Shown: positions 9,773 through 19,645 of the stretch, one piece after another
Numbering within the stretch: position 1 is the first letter of the stretch
Layout: the number at the start of each line of letters is the position of its first letter
Source of the DNA: Gemmatimonadaceae bacterium
GTDB taxonomy: Bacteria; Gemmatimonadota; Gemmatimonadetes; Gemmatimonadales; Gemmatimonadaceae
Length of the DNA stretch: 64,000 nucleotides
Assembly: GCA_036496605.1 (NCBI GenBank)
Contig: DASXKV010000014.1
Coordinates: 24,493 to 88,492 of the forward strand
Reading direction: 5' to 3'
The notes under the pieces: generated by a model
What the model saw: the letters and a program-made list of their open reading frames with translations, nothing else
Databases searched by the model: none
Told to the model about the DNA's origin: nothing
Position numbers and translations under genes: made by a program

Positions 9773-10209
9773 TATTTTGCTTCTCTCCCAGTGTCCCGGT
9801 AACGCCTAACGACGACCTCGGCGTAGGCGAGCGGTCCGGGAAGCGCGACATGCGGCTTTCGAATGGCGACTCGTGCCTGACAAATTCGTGAATCTTCGAA
9901 CGACGCACGAATGATCCGGTCAGCCGCGGTCTCGAGATAATCGATCGGCCCAGCGGTGATGATGCGCTCGACCATCTCGTAGAGCCGTCGATAATCGAGA
10001 ATCCCGCCGCTCGCGGCGCTCCGGACGGTGAGGTCTATCTCAACTGGCTGCCGGATGGTGTGTTCGTGCTCGAGGATCCCGATGAGCGCATGAAAGCGCA
10101 TCGCGCGCAGCGTGATTTCCCGCTCCTCACTGGCGGGCGTGTCACGCGCGGACGCCGCCGCGCGGCGGCGCGCCGGGTCGGTGCGCCGCGGCGTGCTCTC
10201 CCCGCTCAT
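9772..10209 (-). CDS. folB: Dihydroneopterin aldolase FolB
   Basis: Converts dihydroneopterin to hydroxymethyl-dihydropterin, the step before FolK. The core begins at [18 protein letters not shown] (from about residue 32), with [14 protein letters not shown], the YLETAADRI segment, and [12 protein letters not shown], which carries the usual Lys. The first ~30 residues (basic, Arg/Ala rich) are an unusual extension. The ATG at 10209 overlaps the stop of the upstream chemoreceptor-like gene as ATGA, but translation could start further in. Confidence 0.9.
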   Translation of the reverse strand: MSGESTPRRTDPARRRAAASARDTPASEEREITLRAMRFHALIGILEHEHTIRQPVEIDLTVRSAASGGILDYRRLYEMVERIITAGPIDYLETAADRIIRASFEDSRICQARVAIRKPHVALPGPLAYAEVVVRRYRDTGREAK

Positions 10210-12287
10210 GCGACGCTTGTGATGCGGTGCGTCAGATCGCTGAGATAGACAGCGACGCTGCGCAACTCGTGCGCCGCGCCTTCCAGCTCGCGCAGCGCCG
10301 CCGCCTGATCTTTCGCCGACGATGTCACGTCCTCGGCGCCCGCGCGATTGCGGCGCGAGATTTCGGCGACGCGCATGACGCGGTCGCGAAGCCGCGAAAA
10401 CTCGAGCTCCTGGTCGCGCGAGGTCACGGCGATCCGCTGGGCACCCTGCGCGGCCGCCGCTGTTGCCTCGACGATCTGGTCGAGCGCTTGTCGCGCTTCC
10501 TCGGAGAGCGTTTCGACGTCGCTGACGATCGACTGTCCTCGCTGCATCTGCGACGCGACGCGGCGCATCTGCTCCTCGAAACCGAGGACGATGTCACCCG
10601 CTTCGTCGGAGGCGCGCGCGCTCTGCTCTGCAAGCTTGCGAACCTCGTCCGCGACGACGGCGAATCCCTGCCCGTGCTCGCCCGCGCGGGCGGCTTCGAT
10701 TGCGGCGTTGAGGGCGAGGAGGTTCGTTTGATCCGCGAGCTCACGGATGACCGTGATGAACTCGGTGATCCGTTTCGTCGTCCGCACGAGCTGGTCGATC
10801 TGCGAAGTACTCTCGGCGACGAACCCTTTCGCGCTCACGAGACGCTCGATGGCCGTGCCAATCGTCAGGCGATGCTCGGACGCAATCTCGGTTGCCTTCT
10901 GGCTCGCGTTCGCCGCTGTGCTGCCATGCTGGACGACCTGCGCCGTCGCCTCGTGTAATGAGTGCGTGGCCTCCAGACTGCGTCCCAGCTGATCGCTCTC
11001 CTCAGTGATGCCGCGCGAGATGTCGCCAATGGTCTTCGCGACCGATTCGCCGCCACCGCGCAGCGCCTGTGCCGATTCATTGAGCGTCTCGAGCTGGGAG
11101 CTCACGCGCCGCATCGCCTCGAGCAGCGGCGTTTTCAGCTCGTCGATGTGCAACGTCGTCGCGAGCTGGTTCGCGAATCGCCGGATCATCGCCACATCTT
11201 TGACGGTGTACGCCGCGCGTTTGTGATGCTCGAGCTCGAGCAGCCCGACGTTGCGATCGCCGAACCGCATCGGTAGTACGACAATGCTCATCACCTCACG
11301 GGGACGCGATTCGAGCCGTTGGTCCTGAGTCGCGTCGGTTACGATCACCGCTTGCCCCGTCTCGAGCGCCAGCCGGCGAAGACGCGTGCCGAGCACGGGC
11401 TGCGGCTGCGTCGTCCCAAGAAAGCCGAGCCCCGAGCTCCACGCGAGCTGCGGGCCACCGGCGTTCAGGCGAAACACACGGAACTCGCGCCAATCAACGA
11501 GGCGATGGGCGAGCGCCTCGATGCGCAAGAAGGCATCGGCCAGGCTCATGTCGGACGATACGACCTGTTCCATCGCCAGGATCTTATTGAGCTCTTCCGC
11601 CGAAACCGCTTCCTCGAAGATGCGCTTTACGAGCACACCGACGACGACGAGCGTCGCGCCGACGAACACCCAACCGACAGGTCCGATCGAGCTGATCGTC
11701 GCCAAGACCACGGCGACTGCGATCAGCCCCGCGCCGAAGCCGATGACTTCGTAGCGGAGAATGAGCGACTTCTCTTCCTCCAGCAGTTTATCGCGCCAGA
11801 GAAGGCTGAAGTAGAGCAGCGCGCGGCTGAGGATGAAGTACGAGAGCGCGAACAGCGTCAACGCCGGCAGCCCGTCCGTTGTCATTCCCGCACTGCGCAC
11901 TGCGCCGGTCACGATCGATGCCCAAGCGAAGAATCCGTAGGCGCTGATAAGTGCAAGCACCTCGCGTCCGGCGTTGATCCAGCTTGGTTCGGTGCTCTTT
12001 CGCAGGATGAGCAGATCCGTAACGAGCACTCCAGCGTACATCCCCAGGGCCGTGCTGGCCGCGCCGTTGATGATGGCACCGGCGATCGCGGGGAACGCCA
12101 GGAAATTCAGCGCGCCGTACTTCGTCAACGGAACCTGATAGGTGCGCAGCAGGATCGTCGCCGAGAAGACGAGAATCGTTCCGATCCAGGCGTCCGTCCA
12201 CCGGTGATCATACATCATCGCGGCGGCCAGGAGCGCCATCCCGATGACGCCTAACCCGCGCGAGAAGCTCGAGAGAAAGAGTTTCAT
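10206..12287 (-). CDS. Chemoreceptor-like signalling protein: multi-TM input, GAF, MCP signalling domain
   Basis: A 693-residue protein. Residues 1-225 contain about seven to eight hydrophobic segments without a sizeable periplasmic domain (for example [45 protein letters not shown]). A GAF-like region follows (about 245-385, with [11 protein letters not shown] and VGLLELEHH), then a long coiled MCP signalling domain. The conserved hairpin tip reads [20 protein letters not shown] followed by [17 protein letters not shown]. No HAMP domain is seen. No che genes are nearby; it is coupled to trpA and folB by ATGA overlaps. It could signal to a chemotaxis or type IV pilus-like pathway elsewhere. 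The ligand is unknown. Confidence 0.85.
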   Translation of the reverse strand: MKLFLSSFSRGLGVIGMALLAAAMMYDHRWTDAWIGTILVFSATILLRTYQVPLTKYGALNFLAFPAIAGAIINGAASTALGMYAGVLVTDLLILRKSTEPSWINAGREVLALISAYGFFAWASIVTGAVRSAGMTTDGLPALTLFALSYFILSRALLYFSLLWRDKLLEEEKSLILRYEVIGFGAGLIAVAVVLATISSIGPVGWVFVGATLVVVGVLVKRIFEEAVSAEELNKILAMEQVVSSDMSLADAFLRIEALAHRLVDWREFRVFRLNAGGPQLAWSSGLGFLGTTQPQPVLGTRLRRLALETGQAVIVTDATQDQRLESRPREVMSIVVLPMRFGDRNVGLLELEHHKRAAYTVKDVAMIRRFANQLATTLHIDELKTPLLEAMRRVSSQLETLNESAQALRGGGESVAKTIGDISRGITEESDQLGRSLEATHSLHEATAQVVQHGSTAANASQKATEIASEHRLTIGTAIERLVSAKGFVAESTSQIDQLVRTTKRITEFITVIRELADQTNLLALNAAIEAARAGEHGQGFAVVADEVRKLAEQSARASDEAGDIVLGFEEQMRRVASQMQRGQSIVSDVETLSEEARQALDQIVEATAAAAQGAQRIAVTSRDQELEFSRLRDRVMRVAEISRRNRAGAEDVTSSAKDQAAALRELEGAAHELRSVAVYLSDLTHRITSVA

Positions 12288-13081
12288 GGCGACACCGCGT
12301 CAATGGCCGCGCGCAACGACGACGCCAGGCTCACCGCACTCGAGATACTCTCGTCGGCGGCACGCACGATCGCGCTCCCAACGACGACACCGTCGGCGAG
12401 CGTCGCCACCGCGCGCGCCTGCTCCGGCCGAGACACGCCGAACCCGACACAAATCGGCAGCTCAATCGCTTGGCGCACGCGCCTAACGGTTTCCGGCAGC
12501 TCGGTCGGCAACTGATCCCGAACACCGGTTACACCGAGGCGGCTGATCAGATATACGAAACCGCTGCCGTGCTGTGCGATCTCGATCATCCGTTGCGGCG
12601 GCGTCGTCGGTGCGACGAGCCGAATGAACGCCAGCGGGCCCTCGCCGAGCCACTGCTCGCGCTCGGGATCGGCGCCGACTGGCAGATCGACGACGAGCAC
12701 ACCGTGCAGGCCCGCTCCCGCAGCGCGGGTCAACGCGTCGCGACCCGCCGCAAGCAGTGGGTTCAAATAGGTGAACAGGATCACGGGGATGCCGAGCCGT
12801 GCGCGCGAGACGATCTCGAGCACGCCGTCGAAGTGCATGCCGTTCGCGAGCGCCTTCTGCGAGCTGGCCTGAATGATCGGCCCATCAGCCATTGGATCGG
12901 AGAACGGAACTCCGATCTCGATGACGTCCGCGCCGGCACCTTCGAGGCCTCTGAGCAGCTCCATCGTCGCCGCCGGCGATGGGTGCCCCGCCGTGATATA
13001 CGGTACGAGCGCGCGTCGGCCGGACGCGCGCAGCTGCGCGAAGCGCTCAGCGACGCGCTCAGATGAAGTAGTCGCCGACAC
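12284..13081 (-). CDS. trpA: Tryptophan synthase alpha subunit
   Basis: Cleaves indole-3-glycerol phosphate to indole and G3P as part of the TrpAB complex. Catalytic Glu and Asp are visible in [17 protein letters not shown]; other landmarks are [12 protein letters not shown] near the start, [14 protein letters not shown], and [13 protein letters not shown]. The frame is open far upstream, but the family-like N terminus and the end of the upstream HD-GYP gene (13059) favour the GTG at 13081, giving 265 residues. It is separated from trpB by two regulatory-type genes, which is unusual. A GCCTAACG octamer sits at 12481-12488. Confidence 0.95.
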   Translation of the reverse strand: MSATTSSERVAERFAQLRASGRRALVPYITAGHPSPAATMELLRGLEGAGADVIEIGVPFSDPMADGPIIQASSQKALANGMHFDGVLEIVSRARLGIPVILFTYLNPLLAAGRDALTRAAGAGLHGVLVVDLPVGADPEREQWLGEGPLAFIRLVAPTTPPQRMIEIAQHGSGFVYLISRLGVTGVRDQLPTELPETVRRVRQAIELPICVGFGVSRPEQARAVATLADGVVVGSAIVRAADESISSAVSLASSLRAAIDAVSP

Positions 13082-14558
13082 GAATGCCGTACCGATCGGG
13101 TTGGTCCGTCTTGATGATGGTTCGTTTGAACGCGCCGTCCTGCCCGCGATCGGCGAGATCGACGAGATAGCCCGGGAACAAGATATTCCCCCTCGCGTCG
13201 CTGACGATTCGCACGATCGGTCGCGACAGCATCTCCGCGATGGGGTTCCCCGCATGCACCAACCCCAGCTCGAACGTATCGAGCACCACCGTGGTGCCGA
13301 CTGGGAAGATACCCGTGAGATTCACGAAGGCTTTCACGAGCACCGGGTCCATGCCGCGCCGCGGATTGTCGCGCATTTCCTTCATGACGTCGGCCGGATT
13401 GAGCGGCGTCGTCTGATACGAGCGTCGCGACGTCGCCGCGTCGAATCCGTCGGCCACCGCCACGATCTTGCTGAACACGCTCATCTGTCGCGGCCGCACC
13501 GCTCGCGGATAGCCGGTGAGGTCGATCTTCATGTGATGCTCGTGAGCGACAACCATCGCGCGATAGTGCAGATCCTGTGTTCCGCGCAGTTGAAAGAGAG
13601 AAAGGACACCCATCCACGGATGCGCCGCGATCATCTTCCATTCTTCGTCCGTGAGGCCATCGGCCTTGTTGAGCACGTCGGATGGCACGCGCGACTTGCC
13701 GATATCGTGGAAGAGCGCGGCCATGCCGAGATCATAAAGCTGTAATTTCGTTAGGCCGAGTCGCTTGCCGATGGCGACGGAGAAGATGCAGACGTTGACG
13801 CTGTGCGTGAACGTGTATTCGTCGTAATCGCGAATCGCGGTGAGGCCGACGAGCGACGTCTCCTCGTTGAGGATCTGATCGACGATGCCCTGCACAACGC
13901 GTTTGATCTTCTTGATGTTCGGACTCTTCCCGAACCGCACTGCCGTCATGAGATCTTTCGTCACTGCGACCGACTGCGCGTACGTCCGCTTGGCGCGCTC
14001 CTTCGACTTCTCCTTATCGTCGTTGTCCGACTCGGCAGGTCGCGCGAGCGTGAATGTCCGCACACCGGCGTCCTCGAGCTTCGCGAGGAGCACATCGAAG
14101 CGCTGCTCGGGCTCTTCGTTGCCGGGAGCGGATTGCAGTAGCGAAAGGAACACCAGCCAGTCGCGCGCCGTCACCGACGGATCGATATGCTGCGCGCCGA
14201 GTCCTGCTCGCCGGTAGAGGGACAGGAGGTGACTGAAGCTGGCGTAGTTGTCGAGGTCGAGCCGAAGCCGCGTCGCGTTGACGAAGATGAATTCGCCCGA
14301 CGTTCTGATCTCGAGCTCCGACTCAGCGGCGATCATCTCGCGGCTCAGCGTCGTTAGCTCGTCGAGTGCGCGCTGCACGGCCGCGTTCTCCACCGGATAG
14401 AGCTTGATCGCGCGCAACGCCGCGTGATACGCGTAGACGAGGCTCCGGCCGGCGCGTCGAGTGTACGAATCCCCCGAGTTGGGATCGGGGCTCGAGCCGC
14501 CAGCGGCCGCCGTCAGGGGAGACGCGGGCGCCGCGGCGAAGGACCGCGACGCGGTCAC
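13059..14558 (-). CDS. HD-GYP domain protein with novel N-terminal module
   Basis: A 499-residue protein. The C-terminal half carries an HD-GYP phosphodiesterase-type domain: FTHSVNVCIFSVAIGKRLG, the HD pair in AALFHDIGKSRVP (about 280-292), AAHPWMGVLSL, and HEHHMKIDLTGYPRAVRP, the GYP motif. HD-GYP proteins usually hydrolyse cyclic di-GMP. Residues about 40-145 form an alpha/beta module (AIKLYPVENAAV ... FIFVNATRLRLD ... SHLLSLYRRAGL) that by eye resembles the N-terminal part of the adjacent HEAT protein. A polar linker (DNDDKEKSKERAK) joins the two. The GTG at 14558 overlaps the HEAT gene stop (GTGA). Confidence 0.85.
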   Translation of the reverse strand: MTASRSFAAAPASPLTAAAGGSSPDPNSGDSYTRRAGRSLVYAYHAALRAIKLYPVENAAVQRALDELTTLSREMIAAESELEIRTSGEFIFVNATRLRLDLDNYASFSHLLSLYRRAGLGAQHIDPSVTARDWLVFLSLLQSAPGNEEPEQRFDVLLAKLEDAGVRTFTLARPAESDNDDKEKSKERAKRTYAQSVAVTKDLMTAVRFGKSPNIKKIKRVVQGIVDQILNEETSLVGLTAIRDYDEYTFTHSVNVCIFSVAIGKRLGLTKLQLYDLGMAALFHDIGKSRVPSDVLNKADGLTDEEWKMIAAHPWMGVLSLFQLRGTQDLHYRAMVVAHEHHMKIDLTGYPRAVRPRQMSVFSKIVAVADGFDAATSRRSYQTTPLNPADVMKEMRDNPRRGMDPVLVKAFVNLTGIFPVGTTVVLDTFELGLVHAGNPIAEMLSRPIVRIVSDARGNILFPGYLVDLADRGQDGAFKRTIIKTDQPDRYGIRVGDYFI

Positions 14559-16249
14559 GTGATCGCTCCGCGGAGCGCGCGGTTCACTGCATTCCGAACG
14601 ACGACGTCCTTCTCCGATGACGCCTTGCGAAGTACTTCCGTCGCTTTCGGTCCGGCGATTCGTCCGAGCGCGATCGCGGCGCACGCGCGCAGTTCCGAAT
14701 CCTCGCGCCGCCCGAGAAAGCCTTTGCCGTTCAGCACCGAGTCCAGGTACTGCACGCCGCCATCACCAGCGAGCGTCCCGAACGCCTCGAAGAACGCCAT
14801 TTTCTCCGTGAGATCGGCCTCTCGCACCGCTTTGCCTTTCACGGCCGCATCGATACGCGGCAGCACGAGCCTGTAGGTGCGCGCTGTGAACGCGCGCACG
14901 GTCGAGATTCGAACCTCGCGGTCCGAATCCTCAACGCCGCGCTCGAGCGCCTGAAGCGCACTGGGCGAACCGATCTCGGTCAACGCTTGCACCGCCGTTT
15001 GTCGGAGCTCGACATCAGGCCCGCTGAGGACCTTCGATAATGACTGCACTGCCGCAGGCGTCTTCAATGCGCCGGCGCGCCGAATCGCCTCCAGAGCAAC
15101 CTCGCGCTCGGGAGCCACGATCAGACGCACCAACTCGGTCGTGTTCAGCGAAGCTAGACGCTCCGCCGCCGCCTCGAGCAACGGTCGCACCTTCGGGTTG
15201 TGCATTCGACGGAGCCAGCTGAACACCGTTCCCAGCGCGATGGGCCGGAGCTGATCGAACATCTCCATCAGCTCCGACTGCGGGGGCAGCTCGGCCGTGT
15301 CGTCGAGCGACTGTAGCAGCTGCGCCAACGACTCGGGCGCGCTGAGCCGGATGGGCAGCTCGTTCAGTGCGTGCTTATGCTCCGGCGACAGATCCGACGC
15401 GCGCTGCATCGTTGCCTGCACCTCACGCAACAGGTGAGCGACGCCGCGGAAGTGTCCCGTTGCGAGCAGGTTGACGAGCGTCGAATCGAGAATCTCGAGA
15501 ATCTCCTTGCGGACCTCGGCGTTGCTCTGCTGCTCGAAGATGTCGAGCAACGTCGATGTGACGCGCGAGCGCAAATCCCCCTCGTACTCACGAGAGATCT
15601 CGCTGTGGAGATACTCGATCTCGTTTTCGTCGAGGAAGTACAGGGTCGTGTCGAAGTCGGACATGTTCACGATGCCGGCCGCTTGCTCCGTGACCGACGT
15701 GTGCGCCGCCTGGGCGACCTGGTCGGGTGCCACGTCCGTCTTCGGCGTGTTGTCACTGATCGGCGCTGCCGCATCCATCGCCAGATCCTGGTAGCGATAT
15801 CGCGCGTACGCGAAATCGGCTTCCCAGAGCATCGTTAGGAGATCGTCCTCATCGGGCGATGCCTTACGAGCTCGCTGCAAAATGCCGAGCAATGCGACGA
15901 CTTCCTTGTCCTCGAATCCCTTGAGCAATTCCAGCTCGCGAACGCCATCCTTGAAGAACAGCCACGACAGGCTGTCGCCTCCCTTGCTCGGCTCGGACAG
16001 TACGACGTGGTCGTACCAGAATATCTCGGTCTCGGTGAGGGTGAGCGTGAGCTCGTCGATCTGCGCCCAGATCGTCGTAAAGCCGGCGCGAAGCGCATCG
16101 AGCGCCTGCTTGTAAATCGGGTTATTCGGGAGGTATAGCTGATGAGCGCGCCCCGCCTTGACGACGAGTCGGAGCAACTCTTCGACGGGAGCTGGTGGAA
16201 ACGGAGCTTCCTCCGTTGCCCCTGCGGTGGGCGCGGAGGTGGCTGTCAC
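14555..16249 (-). CDS. HEAT-repeat scaffold protein, partner of adjacent HD-GYP protein
   Basis: A 564-residue cytosolic protein. Residues about 25-130 form the module shared with the neighbouring HD-GYP protein ([53 protein letters not shown]). A middle helical region follows. The C-terminal ~200 residues are HEAT-type repeats, for example [51 protein letters not shown] and [16 protein letters not shown]. Such repeats bind other proteins. The GTG at 16249 overlaps the trpB stop. The function is not known; coupling suggests it regulates, or is co-produced with, the HD-GYP enzyme. Confidence 0.75.
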   Translation of the reverse strand: MTATSAPTAGATEEAPFPPAPVEELLRLVVKAGRAHQLYLPNNPIYKQALDALRAGFTTIWAQIDELTLTLTETEIFWYDHVVLSEPSKGGDSLSWLFFKDGVRELELLKGFEDKEVVALLGILQRARKASPDEDDLLTMLWEADFAYARYRYQDLAMDAAAPISDNTPKTDVAPDQVAQAAHTSVTEQAAGIVNMSDFDTTLYFLDENEIEYLHSEISREYEGDLRSRVTSTLLDIFEQQSNAEVRKEILEILDSTLVNLLATGHFRGVAHLLREVQATMQRASDLSPEHKHALNELPIRLSAPESLAQLLQSLDDTAELPPQSELMEMFDQLRPIALGTVFSWLRRMHNPKVRPLLEAAAERLASLNTTELVRLIVAPEREVALEAIRRAGALKTPAAVQSLSKVLSGPDVELRQTAVQALTEIGSPSALQALERGVEDSDREVRISTVRAFTARTYRLVLPRIDAAVKGKAVREADLTEKMAFFEAFGTLAGDGGVQYLDSVLNGKGFLGRREDSELRACAAIALGRIAGPKATEVLRKASSEKDVVVRNAVNRALRGAIT

Positions 16250-17451
16250 GGCGCAAGAATACCCATTTCGCTGACCTGTGCGACGTCCTTGTCTCCACGG
16301 CCGCTGATGCATACGAGTACGGAATCGTCGGCTCGCCATCGCCCGCGTTGTGACGCGAGCCAGCTCACCGCGTGCGCGCTCTCGAGCGCGGGTATGATTC
16401 CTTCGAGACGGCTCAGCAGCTTGAATCCTTCCAATGCTTCTCGATCCGTTACCGCCACGTAGGTAGCGCGGCCGATGTCCTTCAGATATGCGTGCTCCGG
16501 CCCGACACCGGGGTAATCCAGCCCTGCGGAGATCGAGTGCGCCGGATGCACCTGTCCCGCAGCGTCTTGCAGCAAATAACTCAGCGTGCCGTGCAGAACT
16601 CCCGGCTTGCCTTTCGAGAGCGACGCGGCATGGTGCTCCGTGTCGAGTCCCTCCCCGGCGGCCTCTACTCCGACGAGTTGAACGCCCGGATCGTCAATAA
16701 AAGCGTGGAACACTCCCATGGCGTTCGAACCACCGCCGACGCATGCAATCACCGTCGTCGGGAGCGCTCCGGCCTGAGCCAGTATCTGCTGTCGTGCCTC
16801 GCGACCGATCACCGATTGGAAATCGCGCACCATGCGCGGGTACGGCGCGGGTCCGACGACCGAGCCGATGACGTAGTGCGAGTCGACGACGGTTGCGACC
16901 CAGTCACGAATCGCTTCGCTCGTCGCGTCCTTCAGCGTGCGCGTTCCGCTGGTGACCGGCACAACCGTCGCGCCCAGGAGCCGCATGCGCCAGACATTCA
17001 GCGCCTGGCGACGCATGTCCTCTTCGCCCATGTAGACGACGCAGTCGAGCCCGAAGCGCGCGCAGACCGTCGCCGTCGCGACGCCATGCTGGCCGGCGCC
17101 TGTCTCCGCGATGATGCGACGCTTTCCCATACGCCGCGCGAGCAGCACCTGTCCCACGGTGTTGTTGATCTTGTGGGCGCCGGTGTGGTTGAGATCCTCA
17201 CGCTTGAGCCACACGCGAGCGCCGACCTGCCCCGACAGCCGCGGCGCGTCGCTCAACGGCGAAGGGCGACCGACATACGTGGTCAGCATGTGTTCGACCT
17301 CCGCCTCGAAGGCAGGGTCGGCACGCGCTTCCTCGTACTGCCGCTCGAGCTCATCGAGCGCCGGGATTAGCGTTTCTGGAACGTACCGGCCGCCGAACAC
17401 GCCAAAGCGGTCGGTGGTCTCGGGCGAAGTCGCTAGCTCATTTGCTGGCAT
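16246..17451 (-). CDS. trpB: Tryptophan synthase beta subunit
   Basis: PLP enzyme condensing indole and serine to tryptophan. The PLP lysine is in [10 protein letters not shown] (about residues 92-101); the phosphate-binding loop [10 protein letters not shown] and the Glu-containing VGVEAAGEG are present. The N terminus has [13 protein letters not shown]. Length (401 aa) is normal for the TrpB1 form. It overlaps trpF by 14 bp and is followed by the HEAT gene through a GTGA overlap. Confidence 0.97.
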   Translation of the reverse strand: MPANELATSPETTDRFGVFGGRYVPETLIPALDELERQYEEARADPAFEAEVEHMLTTYVGRPSPLSDAPRLSGQVGARVWLKREDLNHTGAHKINNTVGQVLLARRMGKRRIIAETGAGQHGVATATVCARFGLDCVVYMGEEDMRRQALNVWRMRLLGATVVPVTSGTRTLKDATSEAIRDWVATVVDSHYVIGSVVGPAPYPRMVRDFQSVIGREARQQILAQAGALPTTVIACVGGGSNAMGVFHAFIDDPGVQLVGVEAAGEGLDTEHHAASLSKGKPGVLHGTLSYLLQDAAGQVHPAHSISAGLDYPGVGPEHAYLKDIGRATYVAVTDREALEGFKLLSRLEGIIPALESAHAVSWLASQRGRWRADDSVLVCISGRGDKDVAQVSEMGILAP

Positions 17452-18094
17452 CTACGGCGTCCCTGAATGCGCGCATGCGCGCGTGGTCCTTGATCCCGGG
17501 TGCCGTCTCCACACCTGAGGAGACGTCCACAATCTCGGGTCGCAACAGGCGAATTGCTTCCATCACGTTCTCGGGGCGAAGTCCGCCCGCGAGCGCGAGC
17601 TTGGCATTGCCGAGAGTACGAAGTCGGCTCAACTGCTCCGGCAAATCACTCCACGGGAGCGTGACGCCGGTCCCTCCGAGTTTTCCAGGCACCTTCGCAT
17701 CGAGCAGCACGGCGTCCGCCGTGTCGAACAGCTCCGCGGCGCGCGCGGGCACTCGTCCGTCTGCAATTCGCAGAACGGCCCACACCGCGCCTCTGAAGCG
17801 CCGCCGTAGGGTTTCGACGTCGTGCGCGTCGCAGTCGCCGTGAAGCTGGACCACGTGCAAACCGAGCTGCCGAGCGCTATCACCGATAATCTCCCCATGC
17901 TCGCTCGAGAACACTCCCACGCGGCGCACCGAGCGCGGAAGCTCGCCCAACACCACCGCAGCTCGATCGATCGTCACTTGCCGTGGCCCCCCGGCGAATA
18001 TTACGCCGACAAACGCCGCGCCCAGCCGCGCCGCCTCGCGCGCGTCCTCGGCCCGCGTCATACCACAAAACTTGATCTCAGTGGCCACGTGCAA
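17438..18094 (-). CDS. trpF: Phosphoribosylanthranilate isomerase
   Basis: Third step of tryptophan synthesis from anthranilate. The catalytic Cys is in IKFCGMTR at the N terminus; [20 protein letters not shown] and the C-terminal phosphate site [10 protein letters not shown] ... [15 protein letters not shown] are all present. 218 residues. It overlaps trpC (17 bp) upstream and trpB downstream, as in a conventional trpC-trpF-trpB order. Confidence 0.95.
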   Translation of the reverse strand: MHVATEIKFCGMTRAEDAREAARLGAAFVGVIFAGGPRQVTIDRAAVVLGELPRSVRRVGVFSSEHGEIIGDSARQLGLHVVQLHGDCDAHDVETLRRRFRGAVWAVLRIADGRVPARAAELFDTADAVLLDAKVPGKLGGTGVTLPWSDLPEQLSRLRTLGNAKLALAGGLRPENVMEAIRLLRPEIVDVSSGVETAPGIKDHARMRAFRDAVDASK

Positions 18095-18899
18095 TCCGCG
18101 GCACTCCCGTTAGGCATCGCACCGCCTCCGCCGGGTCCGGGGCGGCGGACACGCTCGAGCCGACAAGGACGGCGTCGGCTCCAACACGGGCAAAGCGTTC
18201 GACATCCAGCCGCAGTGATACCCCGCTCTCGGCGATGGCGATGACGTTTGCCGGAACGCGCCCGATCAGCCGCTCGCTCGTAGCGGGATCGATGACCAGC
18301 GTTTCAAGATTCCGGTTGTTAATTCCGACAATCCTGGCACCACACTCCAGCGCGAGGTCCAACTCTCGCTCGTCGCGGACTTCCACGAGAACCTCGAGCG
18401 CGAGCTCGCGAGCGGAGGTCATCATCTCGGGAAGGCCGAGCGGCCCCAGCGCACGTACGATTAGCAGCGCCGCCGACGCGCCAATCGCCTTCGCTTCGAG
18501 CAGTTGAATTGGCGCGACATGAAAATCCTTCTTGAGGAGCGGCGCCGCCACACTGCGTCGTGCCTGAATCAGATCGTCCGTGGATCCGGCGAAGTGCTCG
18601 GGCTCTGTCAGCACCGAGATCGCGCTGGCACCCGCGTTCGCGTACGCACGCGCTTGCGTCGCAGCGTCCATTCCCCGCTGTATCCACCCCTTGGATGGCG
18701 ACCGCCGCTTCACCTCGGCAACGACGGCGACGCTGCCGGCGCGAAGTGCTGCGCCGAATGCGAGGACACCACTGACGGACGTCGCTTCTCTCCCGAGAGC
18801 AGCGGCGCGAGGTTCCAGCGCTCGAGCACGCGCACGAGCCTCGTCGACGATGCGCCCGAGCGTTCCGGAGGGAGGGGTCCAGGCAGACGATGCTTGCAC
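18078..18899 (-). CDS. trpC: Indole-3-glycerol phosphate synthase
   Basis: Closes the indole ring. Landmarks: VVAEVKRRSPSKG, ISVLTEPEHFAGS, PLLKKDFHV with the catalytic Lys, IVGINNRNLETL, AIAESGVS and AVLVGSSV. I start it at GTG 18899-18897, because an AAGGA ribosome site lies 5 nt upstream and the homologous region begins soon after; that gives 273 residues. The frame is open further up, but this would run into the lexA leader. It heads the minus-strand cluster. The octamer GCCTAACG at 18108-18115 encodes CLTG near the end. Confidence 0.95.
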   Translation of the reverse strand: MQASSAWTPPSGTLGRIVDEARARARALEPRAAALGREATSVSGVLAFGAALRAGSVAVVAEVKRRSPSKGWIQRGMDAATQARAYANAGASAISVLTEPEHFAGSTDDLIQARRSVAAPLLKKDFHVAPIQLLEAKAIGASAALLIVRALGPLGLPEMMTSARELALEVLVEVRDERELDLALECGARIVGINNRNLETLVIDPATSERLIGRVPANVIAIAESGVSLRLDVERFARVGADAVLVGSSVSAAPDPAEAVRCLTGVPRIARGH

Positions 18900-18947
18900 T
18901 TCGGTCCTTCTTCGGATATCGTAAGGTAAGATTCGGTGCTTGTTCGG
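18900..18947. promoter_or_regulatory. Four phased TTCGG repeats between trpC and lexA (candidate LexA operator)
   Basis: TTCGG occurs at 18900-18904, 18911-18915, 18932-18936 and 18943-18947, with spacings of 11, 21 and 11 bp, i.e. on one helical face. The first abuts the trpC start codon. LexA commonly represses its own gene, and alpha-proteobacterial LexA sites are direct repeats with similar spacing. A role as LexA operator is inference only; a trp regulator is the alternative. Confidence 0.4.
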
Positions 18948-19003
18948 GATCCGTGAGACTCCGAGCGCAAACTCAGCCCGCAACTCAGACAGGGTCGTCA
19001 GCC

Positions 19004-19612
19004 ATGCCGCTCACGAAGCGCCAGCGCGAAATACTAAACTACCTCGCGAACTACACCGAGCAAAACGGCTACGCGCCTAGCTTCGAGGAGATCGCGGAGC
19101 AATTTCGCTACTCTTCGCTCGCCACGGTGCACGAGCATCTCTCGAATCTCGAGCGAAAGGGATATATCAAGCGCTCGTACAACGAGAGCCGCGCAATCGA
19201 GATTCTTCCCACCGAGGCAACGCCCCGCGCAATCGAGCTACCGGTGTTCGGAAGTGTCGCGGCTGGCGTGCCGATCGAGTCGATCGAGCATGGCGAAACG
19301 ATGGTCGTGCCCGATTCATTTGTGCGACGCGGCGGCAATCACTACGTGCTGCGAGTTCGCGGGAATTCCATGATCGACGAGCAGATTCGCGACGGCGACT
19401 TCGTCGTGATCAATGAGCGCCGCAGCGCGGACAACGGCGAGATGGTGATTGCGCTCATGAACGGCTCATCCGCGACGGTCAAGAAGTTCTACCGCGAGCG
19501 AGACGGACGTATTCGGCTGCAGCCGGCGAACGAAACGATGCCGGCGATCTATGTCAACGAGAATGACGTCATGATCCAGGGGATCGTCGTTGGCGTCATG
19601 CGGCGTTACTGA
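19004..19612 (+). CDS. lexA: LexA repressor (SOS regulator)
   Basis: Represses SOS genes and self-cleaves when stimulated by RecA. The N-terminal winged-helix domain has LTKRQREILNYLANY and FEEIAEQFRYSS ... VHEHLSNLERKGYI. The cleavage site Ala-Gly is in GSVAAGVP (about residue 85); the serine of the protease dyad is in VRGNSMIDEQIRDGDFVVI and the lysine in SATVKKFYRE. The reading frame is open back to 18890, but the ATG at 19004 gives the standard 202-residue LexA. It lies on the plus strand between the two minus-strand trp segments, convergent with trpD (33 bp gap). Confidence 0.96.
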   Translation: MPLTKRQREILNYLANYTEQNGYAPSFEEIAEQFRYSSLATVHEHLSNLERKGYIKRSYNESRAIEILPTEATPRAIELPVFGSVAAGVPIESIEHGETMVVPDSFVRRGGNHYVLRVRGNSMIDEQIRDGDFVVINERRSADNGEMVIALMNGSSATVKKFYRERDGRIRLQPANETMPAIYVNENDVMIQGIVVGVMRRY

Positions 19613-19645
19613 CCGACGCGACGTCCAGCTCGCGACGGTCTCTCG

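Noticed and set aside
18890..19003. Earlier start for lexA
   Set aside because: The extra 38 residues precede the conserved LexA N terminus and would cover the phased repeats and the trpC promoter.
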